In this document: in pieces, positions 46,906 through 59,901 of the stretch
Position numbering within the stretch: position 1 is the stretch's first letter
Layout: each line of letters begins with the position of its first letter
Origin: Iris pallida
Lineage: Eukaryota; Streptophyta; Magnoliopsida; Asparagales; Iridaceae
Reading direction: 5' to 3'
Assembly: GCA_029216955.1 (NCBI GenBank)
Contig: JANAVB010004000.1
Coordinates: forward strand, 2,129,025 to 2,193,024
DNA length: 64,000 nt
The notes under the pieces: model-generated
Database searches by the model: none
What the model was told of the DNA's origin: nothing
The model's input: only the letters and a program-made list of their open reading frames with translations
Translations under genes and position numbers: made by a program

Positions 46906-47508
46906 TGGAGATAGGCTCGATCTGCTGCTGCTACTGCTGATGATCTTAGTTACCTTTTTGCTTTCAGTTATTTAGTTTATTATGGATTTATGTAGCTGGT
47001 TTTATGTACTCTGTTTATGAGTTGGCCACTTGGTTTGGTGGATGACATTTTCTGTCCTTTATCATAGTTTTACTTTATGTCAGTGACTTATTTTGCTTAG
47101 TATTTCACTGTTTCTTCTCTGCTTGGTGTGGTTGCATTACTATTCATTGCTTCTTTATATTGCTAACTGCCAAAAGGGGGAGAAATAATGTATATTTTTA
47201 TTTTTATAGTTTTGTGCTTGTTTTGCTTTTGGGAGATATTATCTATCAGGCCACCGGTTCTATGCATTCGTATATCTGTGTATATCTGTGCTTGTTCTTG
47301 CTCTGGGAAATATTATCTATCAGGTCACAGGTTCTATGCATTTTGTACGGGGGAGAGCTATAGCTTCTAGCTCGACACCGTTCATGGTTTACGGGGGAGC
47401 TATCTTCTTTTAGCTCAGGCATCGTTTATGGGGGAGCTATGTTGCAATCAACTGTGTCCAGGTATGAATATTGAAATATATATATATTATTTTGTCAATT
47501 ATCAATAT
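46906..47508 (+). other. Unit E 3' region with repeated GGGGGAG boxes
   Basis: Non-coding. Purine boxes such as AAAAGGGGGAGAAAT (about 47171), ACGGGGGAGAGC (47347) and two GGGGGAGCTAT words (about 47392 and 47430) recur before the final tract at 47509. Repeated polypurine-like boxes before the 3' LTR are a known trait of some long plant Copia elements. Confidence 0.6.
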
Positions 47509-47517
47509 GGGGGAGAT
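47509..47517 (+). promoter_or_regulatory. Polypurine tract before LTR E
   Basis: GGGGGAGAT directly followed by TGTTGACAC, the start of LTR E. Confidence 0.85.
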
Positions 47518-48464
47518 TGTTGACACAAAGTCACAGTCAACCAAATATTGACTACATTGACTAAATAATATTTGTATTAATTCAATACGACACACGACGA
47601 CTGCATTCAGTTCAAGACAGATGACTGCTCAGTCTCCGGCTCTCAGTGTGTTCTGGAGTCTGTATTTTATAATTTTATTGAGTCTAGACTTGTGTACTCT
47701 GAGTCATGCTGAGCTCTTGGAACTTAGTCTATAACCTACCCAAAATCCCAAGCTCCACTGAACCAAAAACTGCCCACTGGTCCCCTTAGAACCACTCTGT
47801 GCTCTGGAGACAGAGTTCGGGCCGAACTCTGCCTCCACACAGAGTTCGGGCCGAACTCTGTCCCCTAGAAATCAGGAACCCTAATTTTAGGGTTAGCTGG
47901 TTGCTAGTTGTCCAACGGCCAAATTTTTGAATTTTCCTACCCGAATTCTGGCCGAATTCTGCCTATAAAAACACTATAAATAGGGCATGAATTCTCTCAT
48001 TTCAAATCATCCAATCTTCTCTTCTCTTCTCTCTTATAAGCTCAATAAGCCATACCCTTCCCATCTACTAGCCACAAGCCTTTTAAGTCTCGAGTGCTCA
48101 GCATCTCTCAGTTAGGATTCTTGTGCAAGAGTCGAAGAAGTCGCTTGGACAATTCCAAGCAAATCGCCACTGCGATCCTCTGTTAGAAGTTGACGTGCTC
48201 TTCTGAAGAAAAGGCACGGGTTGTAAACTACTATTTCACAAATAGTGGATTTAATCCTGAGCTAGAGTTCTCAGGCCTGGACTAGTCCTCCACGAGGGAA
48301 ACCAGGTTAAAATCGCTGTGTTTGCGTATGCTCTTCTGCTCTTCATTTATTTTCCGCACTTTACTCTGATTATTTATTATCGGTGAAAGAGTTATTTTTA
48401 ATTGGCTATTTTTCTATATAAACTCTATTCACCCCCCTCTAGAGTTGCCAAACTGTTCTTCACA
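47518..48464 (+). repeat. LTR E (Copia/SIRE-like end motifs), no partner found
   Basis: Begins TGTTGACACAAAGTC. Two GAGTTCGGGCCGAACTC palindromes lie at about 47811-47862 and a third, TTC-type, at about 47943. TATA boxes follow at 47964-47970 and 47975-47982 (TATAAATA). It ends near CTATTCACCCCCCTCTAG and TTCTTCACA, an ending seen in many plant Copia LTRs. The exact last base is uncertain. A matching 5' LTR upstream of the gene was searched for by eye and not found. Confidence 0.7.
47975..47982 (+). promoter_or_regulatory. TATA box of LTR E
   Basis: TATAAATA, about 120 bp downstream of the palindrome pair. Confidence 0.65.
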
Positions 48465-48574
48465 TTGTACATGGCCTGGTATGACAAGGAACTAGCATAA
48501 CATGACAGTGACCCGTAGTGGTGCACTCCTGACATGACCAACTTGACTTGATAGTGGCCCGTGGCGGCGCACTC
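48465..48574. other. Flank of LTR E, continues at 62712
   Basis: Sequence identical to 62712-62821; it is interrupted by the Ns. Confidence 0.8.
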
Positions 48575-48587
48575 NNNNNNNNNNNNN
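48575..48587. other. Assembly gap of 13 N
   Basis: Exactly thirteen Ns. The sequence on its right restarts at a point equivalent to 34300. Confidence 0.99.
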
Positions 48588-48797
48588 CAATATTGGCAAC
48601 GTGTTGTACACGTTCTCGTCAACGAACTGCCTGATGTATCCGCACACCTGTATGCTCGAATTTCCAGTCCTCCTCGGATTTATCACTGGCTTCTCGGATA
48701 CAAATACGGCTATATGCAGCTTCTTGACAAACAACAAATCTTTCATCTTGCTCCGCCAATAGTGATAGTTGGTGCCGTTCAGATTCACCATGCGCAC
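48588..48797 (-). pseudogene. Copia B gag start, second copy, truncated by the gap
   Basis: Same as 34300-34513. Indels (for example one G fewer in the run at about 48688) shift the frame after the VSEKP motif, unlike the first copy. Confidence 0.85.
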
Positions 48798-48865
48798 CGG
48801 CTTCGCGTCAATCTCTCCTCTCTAGTTTCTGTCAACTCCTGACACCCTTCTGAATTCCAGAACCT

Positions 48866-48878
48866 GGCTCTGATACCA
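48866..48878 (-). promoter_or_regulatory. Primer-binding site of Copia B, second copy
   Basis: TGGTATCAGAGCC on the minus strand; corresponds to 34582-34594. Confidence 0.93.
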
Positions 48879-48881
48879 CTC

Positions 48882-49689
48882 TGATGGAAAAGAAGCGCGA
48901 AAACCTTTCCCCAAACCGGAGAGTACCTGCGAGAGGACCGAGCGATACAACGCACGAACCCAAAAACAACCACACAAAACAATCCAAGCAGACACAGAGA
49001 ATTTTTGACGTGGAAAACCCTTGCGGAAAAAACCACGGGACGATCGGAGTCCAACCCTGAGAAGCCTCCACTAATGGAATAGAAGAATTACACCCTCTAC
49101 AAACTCCTCCCGATCCAAATCGGATCCCCACAACACTTGGAAGCAAGAGCAATGATTACAAGGCTAGGAAGAACAAGAACGACGAGTAGAGATTACCCGA
49201 ATTGATTCTCATTCGAAAACACCTTCGATCCTCCGTCTTCTCTCCCAAAGTTGTAATGGCACTCTTGTCTCTTTCCTCTCTCTTGTCGATTGTGTGCTAC
49301 AATTGTGTTACCTATGATTAGGGTTTGAAAATCCCAACTTAACTCCCTAATCCCGCAACAAACCTGGACCGTTTGATTAGATCCAATGGTGAAAATTCAC
49401 CCCAGATTTCCGCTCAGCCCCGACGACACAGAGTTCGGCCAGAACTCTGTGTCGGGCAACCAAAACAAACCAGCAACATTCTGGAACAGCCAGACCGAGT
49501 TCGGCCAGAACTCGGCCTAGGACCGAGTTCGGCCCGAACTCGGTGGCTCCAGTCCAGAACCCCCCTCTTGTTAGCAGCAGCAGCAACAACTCCTCGTTGC
49601 CTACTTTCCGAACTTCTTCGACATCGAACGGCGCTCGTCGCACTCCGGGATCTTCTTCACATAGGTTAAAAATTCCACCCACTCCAACA
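48882..49689 (-). repeat. 5' LTR of Copia B, second copy
   Basis: Matches 34598-35407 with two single-base deletions (in the runs at about 49203 and 49216). It is followed by ATAAC at 49690-49694. Confidence 0.93.
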
Positions 49690-49694
49690 ATAAC

Positions 49695-50475
49695 AACCCA
49701 CGTACTTAGTGGGTCGTTATTACACTAATAATGGGCTGTCATGGCTAGGATTCTCGTGAGTAGTGGGGAATGATAGCAGCAACGTTGCTAACTCCAGTAA
49801 GGATTTTTGGAGGCAGTTGAGCCCTGCATATTAGCTCCGCTGCAGACTTTGAAGGCTATTGATCCTAGGTTCCAGCCTCGCTTTCGTTGTTGAGTTACAT
49901 GAGCTTTGATGCTCCTAAACTCTGTAGCTATCCCCTTGGGGGCTGAATGGAGGAGGATCCCCACTTTGGCTATTAAGAGAGATAGGGGAGAGTTTTTCTT
50001 TGCTTTTTAAAGTTCTACAATAAACAAGTAGGAGATCAAGTCTTGGGTACGGATCATCAATGGAACAAAGCGGTCACGTGTTGATCCAACTTTCATTGGC
50101 ACATTTCCCTAGAAAATTTCTCTCTCATTAAAGAGTTGTAATTTGTCTGCATCAATACAACTTTTCCTTTTTTTGTCTCATCGACTCTCGTACTTAAAAG
50201 TAAATAATGACACTGCTGAGGACAACTTTTTCCATCGATGAGAAGGTCGTGTCGCAATCAACGTCAACTCTTAGGTTTGTAGTATTTAGACAATCTGAAT
50301 GTCTTGTAGTACTGATACAACAGTCGATGTTGGCGAGCGGGTGATCAATGAAAATGTAGATTTCAATTATGTTTTGAGTTCTTATGATGCATCTGACACA
50401 AGATCACAGATATAGACTATGGAAACCTGACATTGCACATGCCTATTAGTTCGGTTATTGGAATAGGCGCCAATA
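49695..50475. other. Unassigned sequence, second copy of 35413-36193
   Basis: No feature recognised. Confidence 0.4.
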
Positions 50476-51910
50476 TTGCAAATTATGATGGGTCTTTCTT
50501 TATGGTACCTGCAACCAAAGGGACACTCACCAATCATGTTTGGTAGACAAAACCCCAAACTTTCTACGACTATGATAAGCTCCAATAATGATCAAGAGCC
50601 TCCGCATTTCTTTTATTATCGGCCAACACATGGTCTAAAGAAGAAAATGGAGTATAACTGTCGCTGCGCATGGGGTTTAAACTTTGGCAAAGGGAGTCGT
50701 ATTTTGTTAGGACCTTTCGTGCCTAAAGGAAAGCTTGATAACTACTACTGTGATCGAATAGGCAGGGGTTTGGGTTACGTAACTCCTTTGTCCGCATCAG
50801 CTTCATCGGCAGATGGCTCCTTACCATCGCACTCCTCCGATTTCTCTAAATGGTAATCCGAGGTGATTGTTGGAGCTGTTTTCAATAGCCTGTCTATTAA
50901 CATGCTTTTGATCAATTGGATCAAAGAGGATGGCGTCTAAAATATTGCACCCCTTCGAGCAAATCCATGGGCAAAATAGTTGGATTTCCAAGCAGAAAAT
51001 GTGTTTTGAACAATGCGAACCCCAAACCGAAGACGAGCTCATTTAGGTGGATATAGTCAATGCATCACACCCAAAACTCATCTTCGTCAGCAGTAGCTTG
51101 CCCCCGAAAGACAAACAAAGTCTTATCGCCCTAGTAAGAGAAATATTGGTGTATTCGCTTGGACCTATGAGGACATATCGAGGCTTGACCCATTAGCCGG
51201 TAAAACAACGACGGCGAAGGTATTATGGAAGTGATAGAAGCCGAAGTGAACAAGCTCATAGAATATAGTTTAATTTAAGAAGCAACACCTAGATTGGGTT
51301 GCCAATATCGTGCAAGTACTAAAAAAATAGAAAAATTAGGTTCCGTATCGACTTTCAGGACCTTAATACAACTTGTCCAAAGAATGATTTTTTGCTGCCC
51401 ATCATTGATGTCATGATAGGCAACACATGTTGCTTCGAGAGGATGTCCTTTATGGATGACTTTTATGGGTATAACCAAATCATGATGTGCCTTGATGATG
51501 AGAAACACAATTCATTTTGAATACCGTTGGGGGTATATACTATTATGATGATACCTTTGATTAGAAAAATGCTGGTGCAACATTCAGTGCCTCATGAGCA
51601 TAATTTTTTGTGATCACTTACTAAAGATAGTATAGTGCCATGTTGACGACATTCAAAAGTCGCCACAAAGAGGATCACCTTTATGACTTGAGAATGATGT
51701 TCGAAATTTTATGGGCTCACGAAATGAAGATTAACCTAACAAAGTCTTTTTTGGGGTATCAAGTAGCAAGTTCCTCGGATTCATAATTACATCTAAAGGG
51801 ATACACCTTGACAAAATAAAGGTGATCATGAACATATTACCGCCTAAAAATCTCACAGAGCTCAGGTGTCTACAAGGCAGATTGACATATATTAGAAGGT
51901 TCATCACAAT
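50476..51910 (+). pseudogene. Tat/Ogre-like pol remnant, second copy
   Basis: Same motifs as 36194-37635. It differs by short indels (a missing AGT at about 50620, an extra C near 50951, changes near 51141, 51324 and 51545), so its frame breaks differ from the first copy. Confidence 0.8.
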
Positions 51911-51923
51911 TCTATATAGTTGC

Positions 51924-52195
51924 TGTTAATTGTTGGTATATTTGGTATTAGAATAAGTATATTGGAATATCTGTATTTGGTATGTCAGGATATACCACAG
52001 GATATTCCACAGAGGGTTTAATGTAATGTTGGCATATTTGGTATTAGAATAAGTATATTGGAATATCCTGTTGGATATTTGATATGACAGAATATGCCAC
52101 AGGATATTTCACAGAGGTTTAATATAATGAGGAGGATTGTAAGGCTATATATGGCCAAGAGACTATCAATAAAAAATTATCACAAATATTCAACA
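51924..52195 (+). repeat. 5' LTR of Copia C, second copy
   Basis: Matches 37649-37927 but lacks 7 bp in the first internal unit (about 51970). Confidence 0.85.
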
Positions 52196-53367
52196 TGGCA
52201 TTAGAGCCACAAAAATCCGAGCCACCGTCACCTTTCCCAAATCCTAACCCTAGTCGTCACCGCCATCACCATCCACACCACCACAGCCACCGCCGCTGCA
52301 CGGCCGTACGCCGACCACCTAGCGCGCGAGCTGGCCGCTTCTCCGCGGGCATCCCTGCCACACGCGCACGGCTATTGCCGCTGTTGCTGCTCGGAGACAC
52401 CCGTCCGACGATGACCACTCCGCCTGTCAATCGGCCCACCGGCCCCCCACCACGAAACCGCATTTTCAAAAGTCTCCTATAGGGTCGTTTCGGACGTTGA
52501 AGGCCTAGAACCGATAGCAGGGAGACATAATTAGATCTATGAGAGAACAAAGAGTGTGAATCGTAGAACGGGTGTGAGGTAATCGAAGAAGAGAGGATCG
52601 ACGGAGGAGATCATCAAGAAGCTGGATCATGCGGAGGTTACAACGTTGATGAAGCTGTCGGCTGGTGAGAGCGCAACGCGAACATTGACGAAGTTGGAGC
52701 TTCCCTCTATTGATCTTAAGCTTGATGGACCAGCTACCTACCTGAGTTGGTCACAGCGGATGAGGAGAACCTTTGCAGGAAAGAACCTAGAGGGTTTCCT
52801 GTCATGAGAGAAGACAGAGCCGAACGAGGGCTCGACAGGACCGACGAGTGAAAGTCCACTCATATGGTGATCTACATTTGGCATTTCAATTCTTTAGTCC
52901 AGTCGATCGCCGCCGCAGTAGATAGCATCGAGATGGTATGTCTTGCGAGTTTTTTAGATCAAGGGAGAGATCGACGACACCGTACAAGGAGAGAAGCGGT
53001 GCAGGAGTATTCTACGGAGTTGAAGCGTCTGTTGTTGGATTACGATCACTCCTCAGACCGCACAAGCTGCGGGGATCCGAAGTGTAAAGAGAGACATGTA
53101 TGTCTGCAGGAGAGGACGATGAAGTTCCTTAAAGGACTGGCTGCAGTGTTTGCTCAGAGGACAGCAATATTTCTAGCCAAACAGAAGATCCCCACCCTTG
53201 AGGAGGCTATCTCGGCCATGATCCAGGAGGAGACTCGCATCAAGCTGCAGGCAGGGACATGTGGTCCTTCTGAAATAAAGTCAACACTGGCGGCTACCAG
53301 TCCGAGCGACACATGGCCTAAGGAAGAGCCCTGACAGCACAACCGACAGTGCTACAACTGCGGGAAG
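52196..53367 (+). pseudogene. Copia C gag, second copy
   Basis: One base fewer near 52996 than in the first copy joins two gag pieces into one 156-codon frame (52864-53334). So at this site the second copy reads better than the first. Confidence 0.85.
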
Positions 53368-54015
53368 ATGAGACATCATCGTATGCTTGCACCAAACTAC
53401 CTAAGGAGAGAGATCCAGGTAGTGGACATGGACAGTTCGGTGGACACAAACATTTTGGAGGACGTGACCATGGTCGTAGGGGTTAACGGGGGTGGTCGAA
53501 GAGGTTATCAGGCGAACCTGCTGGTAGCAAAAGGGGATGAGGGAGCTGGTGGTACCTATACTGAGGAGGATCAGACACTAATGGGCATGCTGGAGGCACT
53601 CAGGAGAAAACAGAGAACGTCAAATGATAGAGACATGAGGAGTGGAACCGAGGAGGCGTCCACCTCATTCTTCGCTGGAGGCAACGCCGTCATGTATGTC
53701 CATCCATCAGAAGGTACTGGCGACTCATTCGCCATTGCATCTATATCTTTCCTTAAATTGTCAGACTGGATTATCGACTCGGGGGCCTCTCGACATGTGA
53801 CGAAAAATGCTAGTGAGTTCTCCTCCTACACTCATCTAGCATCGACAGACAGTATTCAAATAGCTGATGGTACTTTCAAGCTAGTAGTCGGTAAGGGTAC
53901 TGTAAATTGTACAGGTTCAGTAAAATTATCCAATATTTTGTATGCTCCATCTTTTCCAGTCAGTCTTTTGTCCATCAGTTCTATAATCCTTGAACTAAAA
54001 TGCATTCTCTTTTGA
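53368..54015 (+). pseudogene. Copia C protease region, second copy
   Basis: Identical in translation to 39102-39749, including WIIDSGASRHVTKN. Confidence 0.87.
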
Positions 54016-55166
54016 TATTCCTAAGATGATCTTCCAGGAGAAAGAAACAGGACGAAGACTTGTGACTGACACTTGGCATGAGGGACTGTGGTACCTGGAT
54101 CGAGAAGGGCTAGATTCAATATTGGTGTCTATGGCAGAGAAGGTGGGAATGTGAGGACTGAAGATGAGTGCCGATGATACATTAATACTCTACACAAGAG
54201 GTTGGGACACTCCTCTTTTGCTACTTTAAGTAAATTGTATCCAGCTATTTATGAAAAAACAAATAAGGAGAAACTAGCATGTGATGTATGTGATTTAGAC
54301 AAACTTACTAGGAGAGCTCATATGTTAGTACGGGTCATAGGAGCTCGTCTACTTTGATGTAATACATTCTAATGTTTGGGGGCCATGCGCCATTACTACT
54401 ATGAATGGTTACAAGTATTTTGTTTCCTTCATTGATTGTTCTTCTCGTATCACTTGGCTGTATTTGCTAAAGAATAAGAGTGATGTATCTACATGTTTTC
54501 GGGACTTTCATAAACATGTCCAGACTCAGTACAGGGCAGTGGTGAAGGTACTGAGGTCTGACAATGGGACAGAGTATACCAACAGAATACTTGCGAAATA
54601 CTTGTCAGCCCAAGGGATACAGCATCAGACCACATGTGTATACACACCAGCACAAAATGGAGTAGCAGAAAGGAAAAATAGACACCTTCTGGAGGTGGCA
54701 AGAAGCATGATGATCGATATGAATGTCCCACAGAATCTATGGGGGGCATGCAGTGTTGACAGCAACTCAACTAATCAATATGATGCCTTCGAAGGTACTG
54801 AGATGAAAGCCTTCATATAAATATTGTAAGAAAATAATAGTGGGATACTCCAACTGAAGGTGTTGGATGCGTGTGTTTTGTGAAGGACAATTGACCGTCA
54901 GTTGGAAAACTTGATCCTAGAGCAGTCAAGTGCATCTTCGTGGGCTACTCGGCGACTCAGAAGGGGTATATGTACTGGAGCCCAGTAGAGAAGAAAAAGT
55001 TTGTGAGCATGGATGTTAACTTCAGGGAGCATGAGCCATACTACCGTCAGGAGGAAACCTCAAACAACTCACCTTATACTGCAAGTATGAGACGAGAGGG
55101 GGGGATTGGTGAAAGCCTGATGACCGATTTAGAGTATAGCATGGAGGCACGATTGAGGAAGAACAA
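54016..55166 (+). pseudogene. Copia C integrase, second copy
   Basis: The open core at 54401-54820 matches 40136-40555. Single-base differences occur near 54354, 54820 and 55130. Confidence 0.87.
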
Positions 55167-56059
55167 AAATGTGAAGAGGAGCAGGAGGAGATGAAAGGTG
55201 TTAGGCCCACGACTCAGGTGGAGATACTTAACTACAGCAGGAGAGGGAAGCAAACTGCAGGACCAGTACCTACAGTACAGTGCCAAGTCCCTTGCCCGCG
55301 TCCGTCTCGACTCCTGATATACCTACACTACCACCAGATTCCCCTTCAGGTGATATCATTCTTCCTACTCCTCCCATAGCTACTCCTCCCACACCATTAT
55401 CAGTATGGAGGACCACTCGCAGCAATACGAAAAATTCTCCTGATAGATATGGTTGGAATCTTGTTCAGTTTGTTTATATGATCATATCTCCTCTTCTCAT
55501 GGAGCATTCATTGCGTCTTTGGATAGTATTACTGTACCTGACAATTGACAGGTTGCCAAGAACGATCCAAAGTGGAAAGCGACGATGCACGAGGAGTTGG
55601 GAGCAATTGAGAAGAACCATACTTGGGAGCTGGTAAAACTACCAGAAGGGAAGAAAGCAGTCGAATGCAAGTGGGTCTTTACTATGAAGCAGAACCCAGA
55701 TGGACAGGTTGAGCGCTACAAAGCTCGACTGGTGGCAAAATGATACAGTCAGACGTACGACATTAACTATTACGAGACCTTTGCACCAGTGGCGAAGATG
55801 AGCACTGTCAGGACCTTGATTTCTCTGACAGCGAATGGTGGATAGAAGCTACACCAACTGGATGTGAAGAATGCTTTCTTCATGGAGATCTAGTGGAGGA
55901 GGTGTATATGGAGATACTATCAGGATTCGGTACAAATCAAATAGTGGACAAGGTCTGCAGGTTGAAGAAGTCTCTCTATGGACTGAAGCAGTCTTCTCGA
56001 GCGTGGTTTGGCATATTCAGGGCGATGATAGGAATGAAATATCGGCAGATCAATGCTGA
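55167..56059 (+). pseudogene. Copia C linker and truncated reverse transcriptase, second copy
   Basis: Same as 40904-41798, ending at the same LTR junction. One T fewer in the run near 55877 breaks the MKNAFLHGD frame. Confidence 0.88.
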
Positions 56060-59000
56060 TGTCACTCCCCGTTCCCAGAATGCGTATTTTTATACATGTG
56101 CAACTCATGTGTATTTATTTAGTATTTATCATGTATTTATTTAATAGTTATCATTTATTACCCTGTATTTAAATTCTTTTAATTTCATGTTAATCAGTTA
56201 ATCTGCTCTTTAAATTTTCATGTTAATTTATTTCCTGCAATTATATTTCTACAATTTTATTTCCTGCTTTTATTCCCTGCCTTAGTCTTGCTTATTTGGG
56301 TTCGGGTTGACTTTGGTTGGATCCCCTACAATCCGACCCATTGGACCCGGCCCATTAACTCCCACCTACCACCCCTTCCATATTTAAAGCCACCCTCTCC
56401 ATTCTCTCTCCTCATTACTCATTCTCACCATTACTCCTCTTCTTCTTCTTTATTACTCTCTCCACCTACCAAACCGTAGACAAGTACAACTTGCTTCCCA
56501 TGAGAACCCATGTTTTTGTAGTTCATTTATCTTCCTCGCAAGATCCTAAGAGAGTTTAGAACTTGGCATTTTTTATTTCGAAGTCTTAATTTTTGTAGAT
56601 CTAGAAATGAGTTATTTTCGGAGTTTGGGTGGTTTTGATCTATCAAACTTCTTTGTTTTCGAGTTCTGATGGTTCCATGTTGTAGAGAAGTTTATTCTAC
56701 CCAATTTTGACCTTTGGAAAGTTGGATTTGGACTTGTTTTGACCAAGTTATGGACTTTTGAAACTTTAGGGTGCAACCATGGAGTTCTTGCTGTTTGGAT
56801 AAGACAGTGAACAGTGTATACTAGCTTTTTAGCTTGCGTCACTGAGCTGTGCGTGCTCTTTTAGCGCAGCGCAGTATGGAGTCCATACGCTGCCTTTTTA
56901 GGTAGCGTGTGTCTTGCATACGCTACCTTTTGGGAGCGTATGACTTACATACGCTGACTTGGATGGTCAGGAGTCGTATGGAGTTCATACGCTACCTTTT
57001 GGAAGCGTATGACTTGCGTACGCTGGCTTGGATAGAGAGGAGTCGTATGGAGTTCATACGCTACCTTTTGGGAGCGTATGACTTACATACGCTGACTTGG
57101 ATGGTCAGGAGTCGTATGGAGTTCATACGCTACCTTTTGGAAGCGTATGACTTGCGTACGCTGGCTTGGATAGAGAGGAGTCGTATGGAGCTCATACGCT
57201 ACCTTTTGGAGCGTATGACATGCATACGCTGACTTGGATGGTCAGGAGTCGTATGGAGTTCATACGCTACCTTTTGGGAGCGTATGACATGCATACGCTG
57301 ACTTGGATGGTCAGGAGTCGTATGGAGTTCATACGCTACCTTTTGGGAGCGTATGACTTACATACGCTGACTTTGATGGTCAGGAGTCGTATGGAGTCCA
57401 TACGCTAGCTTGACCTGAGCGTACGCTGACTTGAGCGTAGCTTGACTTGAGCGTAGGCTGACATGAGCGTAGCCTGCTTACCCTGGATCTTCTATAGCCC
57501 TGTATATTGATATCTTATTAGATATTTAATGTCTATTTTATATCCTTACGCCTTTTTGCATAAACTTGATATAATCATGATATGTTGATATTTCTGTTAA
57601 ATATAGATTGTTACGTGAGATGTACCATGTGTCGTGAATTGAGTTATAGATACCCCGATTGACTGGAATTAAACCCTGAGAGTCGTAGACTCGACTCCAC
57701 TGAATACTATTTGACTTTCATGCCTTGTCACCATTGATGATAATGGTTATCTTGACTAAAATTGATCATGCGTTCCTAGTTGGAACTAAGAGACTGGCTA
57801 GTCGTCTATTGAATGAAATGAATGAGACACGTTCATGTAATGAACTATTGTACTCGATTAGCCAATCTCGAATATTGGCATACAGGCACATGCAGGCTTC
57901 AAATTATTTATTTATTTAGTTATTTATCTATCTTACAAAAACAGCATGTGTACTTTATGGTCAAGGCATGATTACTCCGTGGTCAGATTTGATTGTTGCA
58001 TCACGCTATGTAAAACCTACAACCTAGCCGCACGGGTATCGTTGTAGAGTTGCGCATATCGTACCCCGTACGAAAGTACTCATTTGAATGACCATGATCC
58101 ACGACATGGAACTTCACTCAACGTAGAGACTATTAAGTTAAATAAAATAATGATGGCATGGAGAGAATGGATTCCCGAGTTCTTACATGGCAGCCCCCTT
58201 GGGACTATTAAGTGCCCGACGGGCCGGCTGGTTCCCACAGATACTGTAAATCTGTCACACGGACAGGGAACAGTATCTGCTTATATTATTGTACATGCTA
58301 TATTAACGGCGGGCGTCCCGCTGGGACTCGTCTAATTACATGATTGGCGCAATTGATTGACTGGATCGACTAGCCTTGCTCGCACATAGTAAGAACTGAG
58401 GAATCCCTAATTGCATTATTCCAGGATAACTTGGGACTCAAAATAGCAAGCCGTAGGATTTGATTGGCCGTTCAAGATGATTTGTTTGTGTACTGTACCT
58501 ACTCTGTTACCTAACTGGGATGATCAGAATGTCAGGACATGACGGGCCAACTTCTGTCCTTGTTTGGTTGGGAGGTTGGTTCGAAGTGTCGTGATGTTAT
58601 GAGAATCCTAGTGGCAAGCAGAGATCTATTTATCATATTTTTCATTACTGGTTTTAGTTCTCATGTCGTGCTCCCTTGTGGTACTTGCTATTAGAGGTCT
58701 AACCTCTCTGGTTTTGCATGGCCAGATTTAGAGCCGGTTCCCGAGGACTCAGCTTACTTCTACCTCCAAGATGGTCAACACTAGAGGGATGATCGCAGGA
58801 GGACTCGAGTGGGTTTCTTACTTTCCCGCTCGTCTTGTTATCTACTTTATACTTTGCCGTTTGGCACCGACATGTTAGTCGGATCGTCTCGTACTTACTT
58901 TTTACATAATTGTAACTAAAGTCAGGCTGCAGCTGATAACAATTGTGTATACTTTTGCTACATCAATCTGGCTATGTTTTGTAAAGCCAAATATCAAGAA

Positions 59001-59225
59001 CATTTTGACAAGAGCGTTTGGGACGCCTTACTGCTTATCTCACATGTTCTCTATTTCTGTTTCTTGTTTGAATGATTGAGACAATAGATGTGTAATGACC
59101 ATAGTAAGACTTTTATGTAGTATGCACCCCCTCGTCTGGTTAGACAGCATTGATCGTATTATACGGTATTCATCTACCCGTAATACGTAGCTGGCTGAGT
59201 CATTCCTCCGCTCTCCAGTGTTCTG
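56060..59225 (+). repeat. Gypsy-type LTR D, second copy
   Basis: Begins TGTCACTCCCCG. TATA-like TATTTAAA at 56381-56388. It carries the only clear substitution I noticed between the copies (C to A near 58171). Confidence 0.6.
56909..57404 (+). repeat. 69-bp minisatellite in LTR D, second copy
   Basis: Same unit order as the first copy. A missing G near 57209 breaks the long open frame, as a homopolymer error would. Confidence 0.95.
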
Positions 59226-59312
59226 ACAAAAAAGCGTAAAAGCCTAAGCGACACGGTGCACTAGTCCTCAGGACTACCGCTAGCTGGGATCCGGCCCCTG
59301 CAGCTAACCCAT
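59220..59312 (+). repeat. Leader block, second copy
   Basis: Corresponds to 44963-45053. Confidence 0.55.
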
Positions 59313-59901
59313 GGCAAATTTGAAATACTGAATTACAATATATTTCCTTGTTTATTATATGGTTTGTTCCGATTTATTATTGCCTAATTGATTTTTCCTA
59401 AAGTTCATTATGACCTTTGTGTACCTCTCTATGTACTTCATTGTTTTCATCAATCTTTTATCCTCAAAATCTCTTTTGTTCAACACTTAATCAATTTTTC
59501 TATCTTTTCAGCCTGCCTTTAGTTCTGGACCACTGATCCAGAACTCGGGCCGAACTCTGCCCATAACAGAGTTCGGGCCGAGTTCGGTCCCTTAGTTCCA
59601 GCGTCGGGATCTGGCTCTGCCGTTGGATCAATTTAGATCCTATGGTCAATATTTCATCCGACCAAAGACAAACCCCTATTTTATTTCGGGATTCCCTCTC
59701 TCTCCTTCACCTTTGCCTCCTTCCTCACCTCTCCAAACTCTTTTCTCAAAACCCTAACCCTAGTTTTTGATCTAGAAGGCTCCATTACTTCTCAAAATCA
59801 AGGAAAAAGGGTTTCTCATCATTCTCTTCCACTGTTTGGTATTATTTTCAGGTATAACTCTCTCCTTCTATCATTTTCAAGTTCTCCTATTTTCTTTGCA
59901 A
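59313..59901 (+). promoter_or_regulatory. Leader of unit E gene, second copy
   Basis: Same palindromes (about 59541-59590) and telo-box (59749-59763) as the first copy. Confidence 0.4.

Larger units (their letters stand above)
34300..48574 (+). repeat. 14.3-kb block, first copy of a near-identical direct repeat
   Basis: Base for base the same sequence as 48588-62821 apart from about 30 small differences, almost all indels. It ends exactly at the 13-N gap. Probably contig overlap left unmerged (see findings). Confidence 0.97.
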
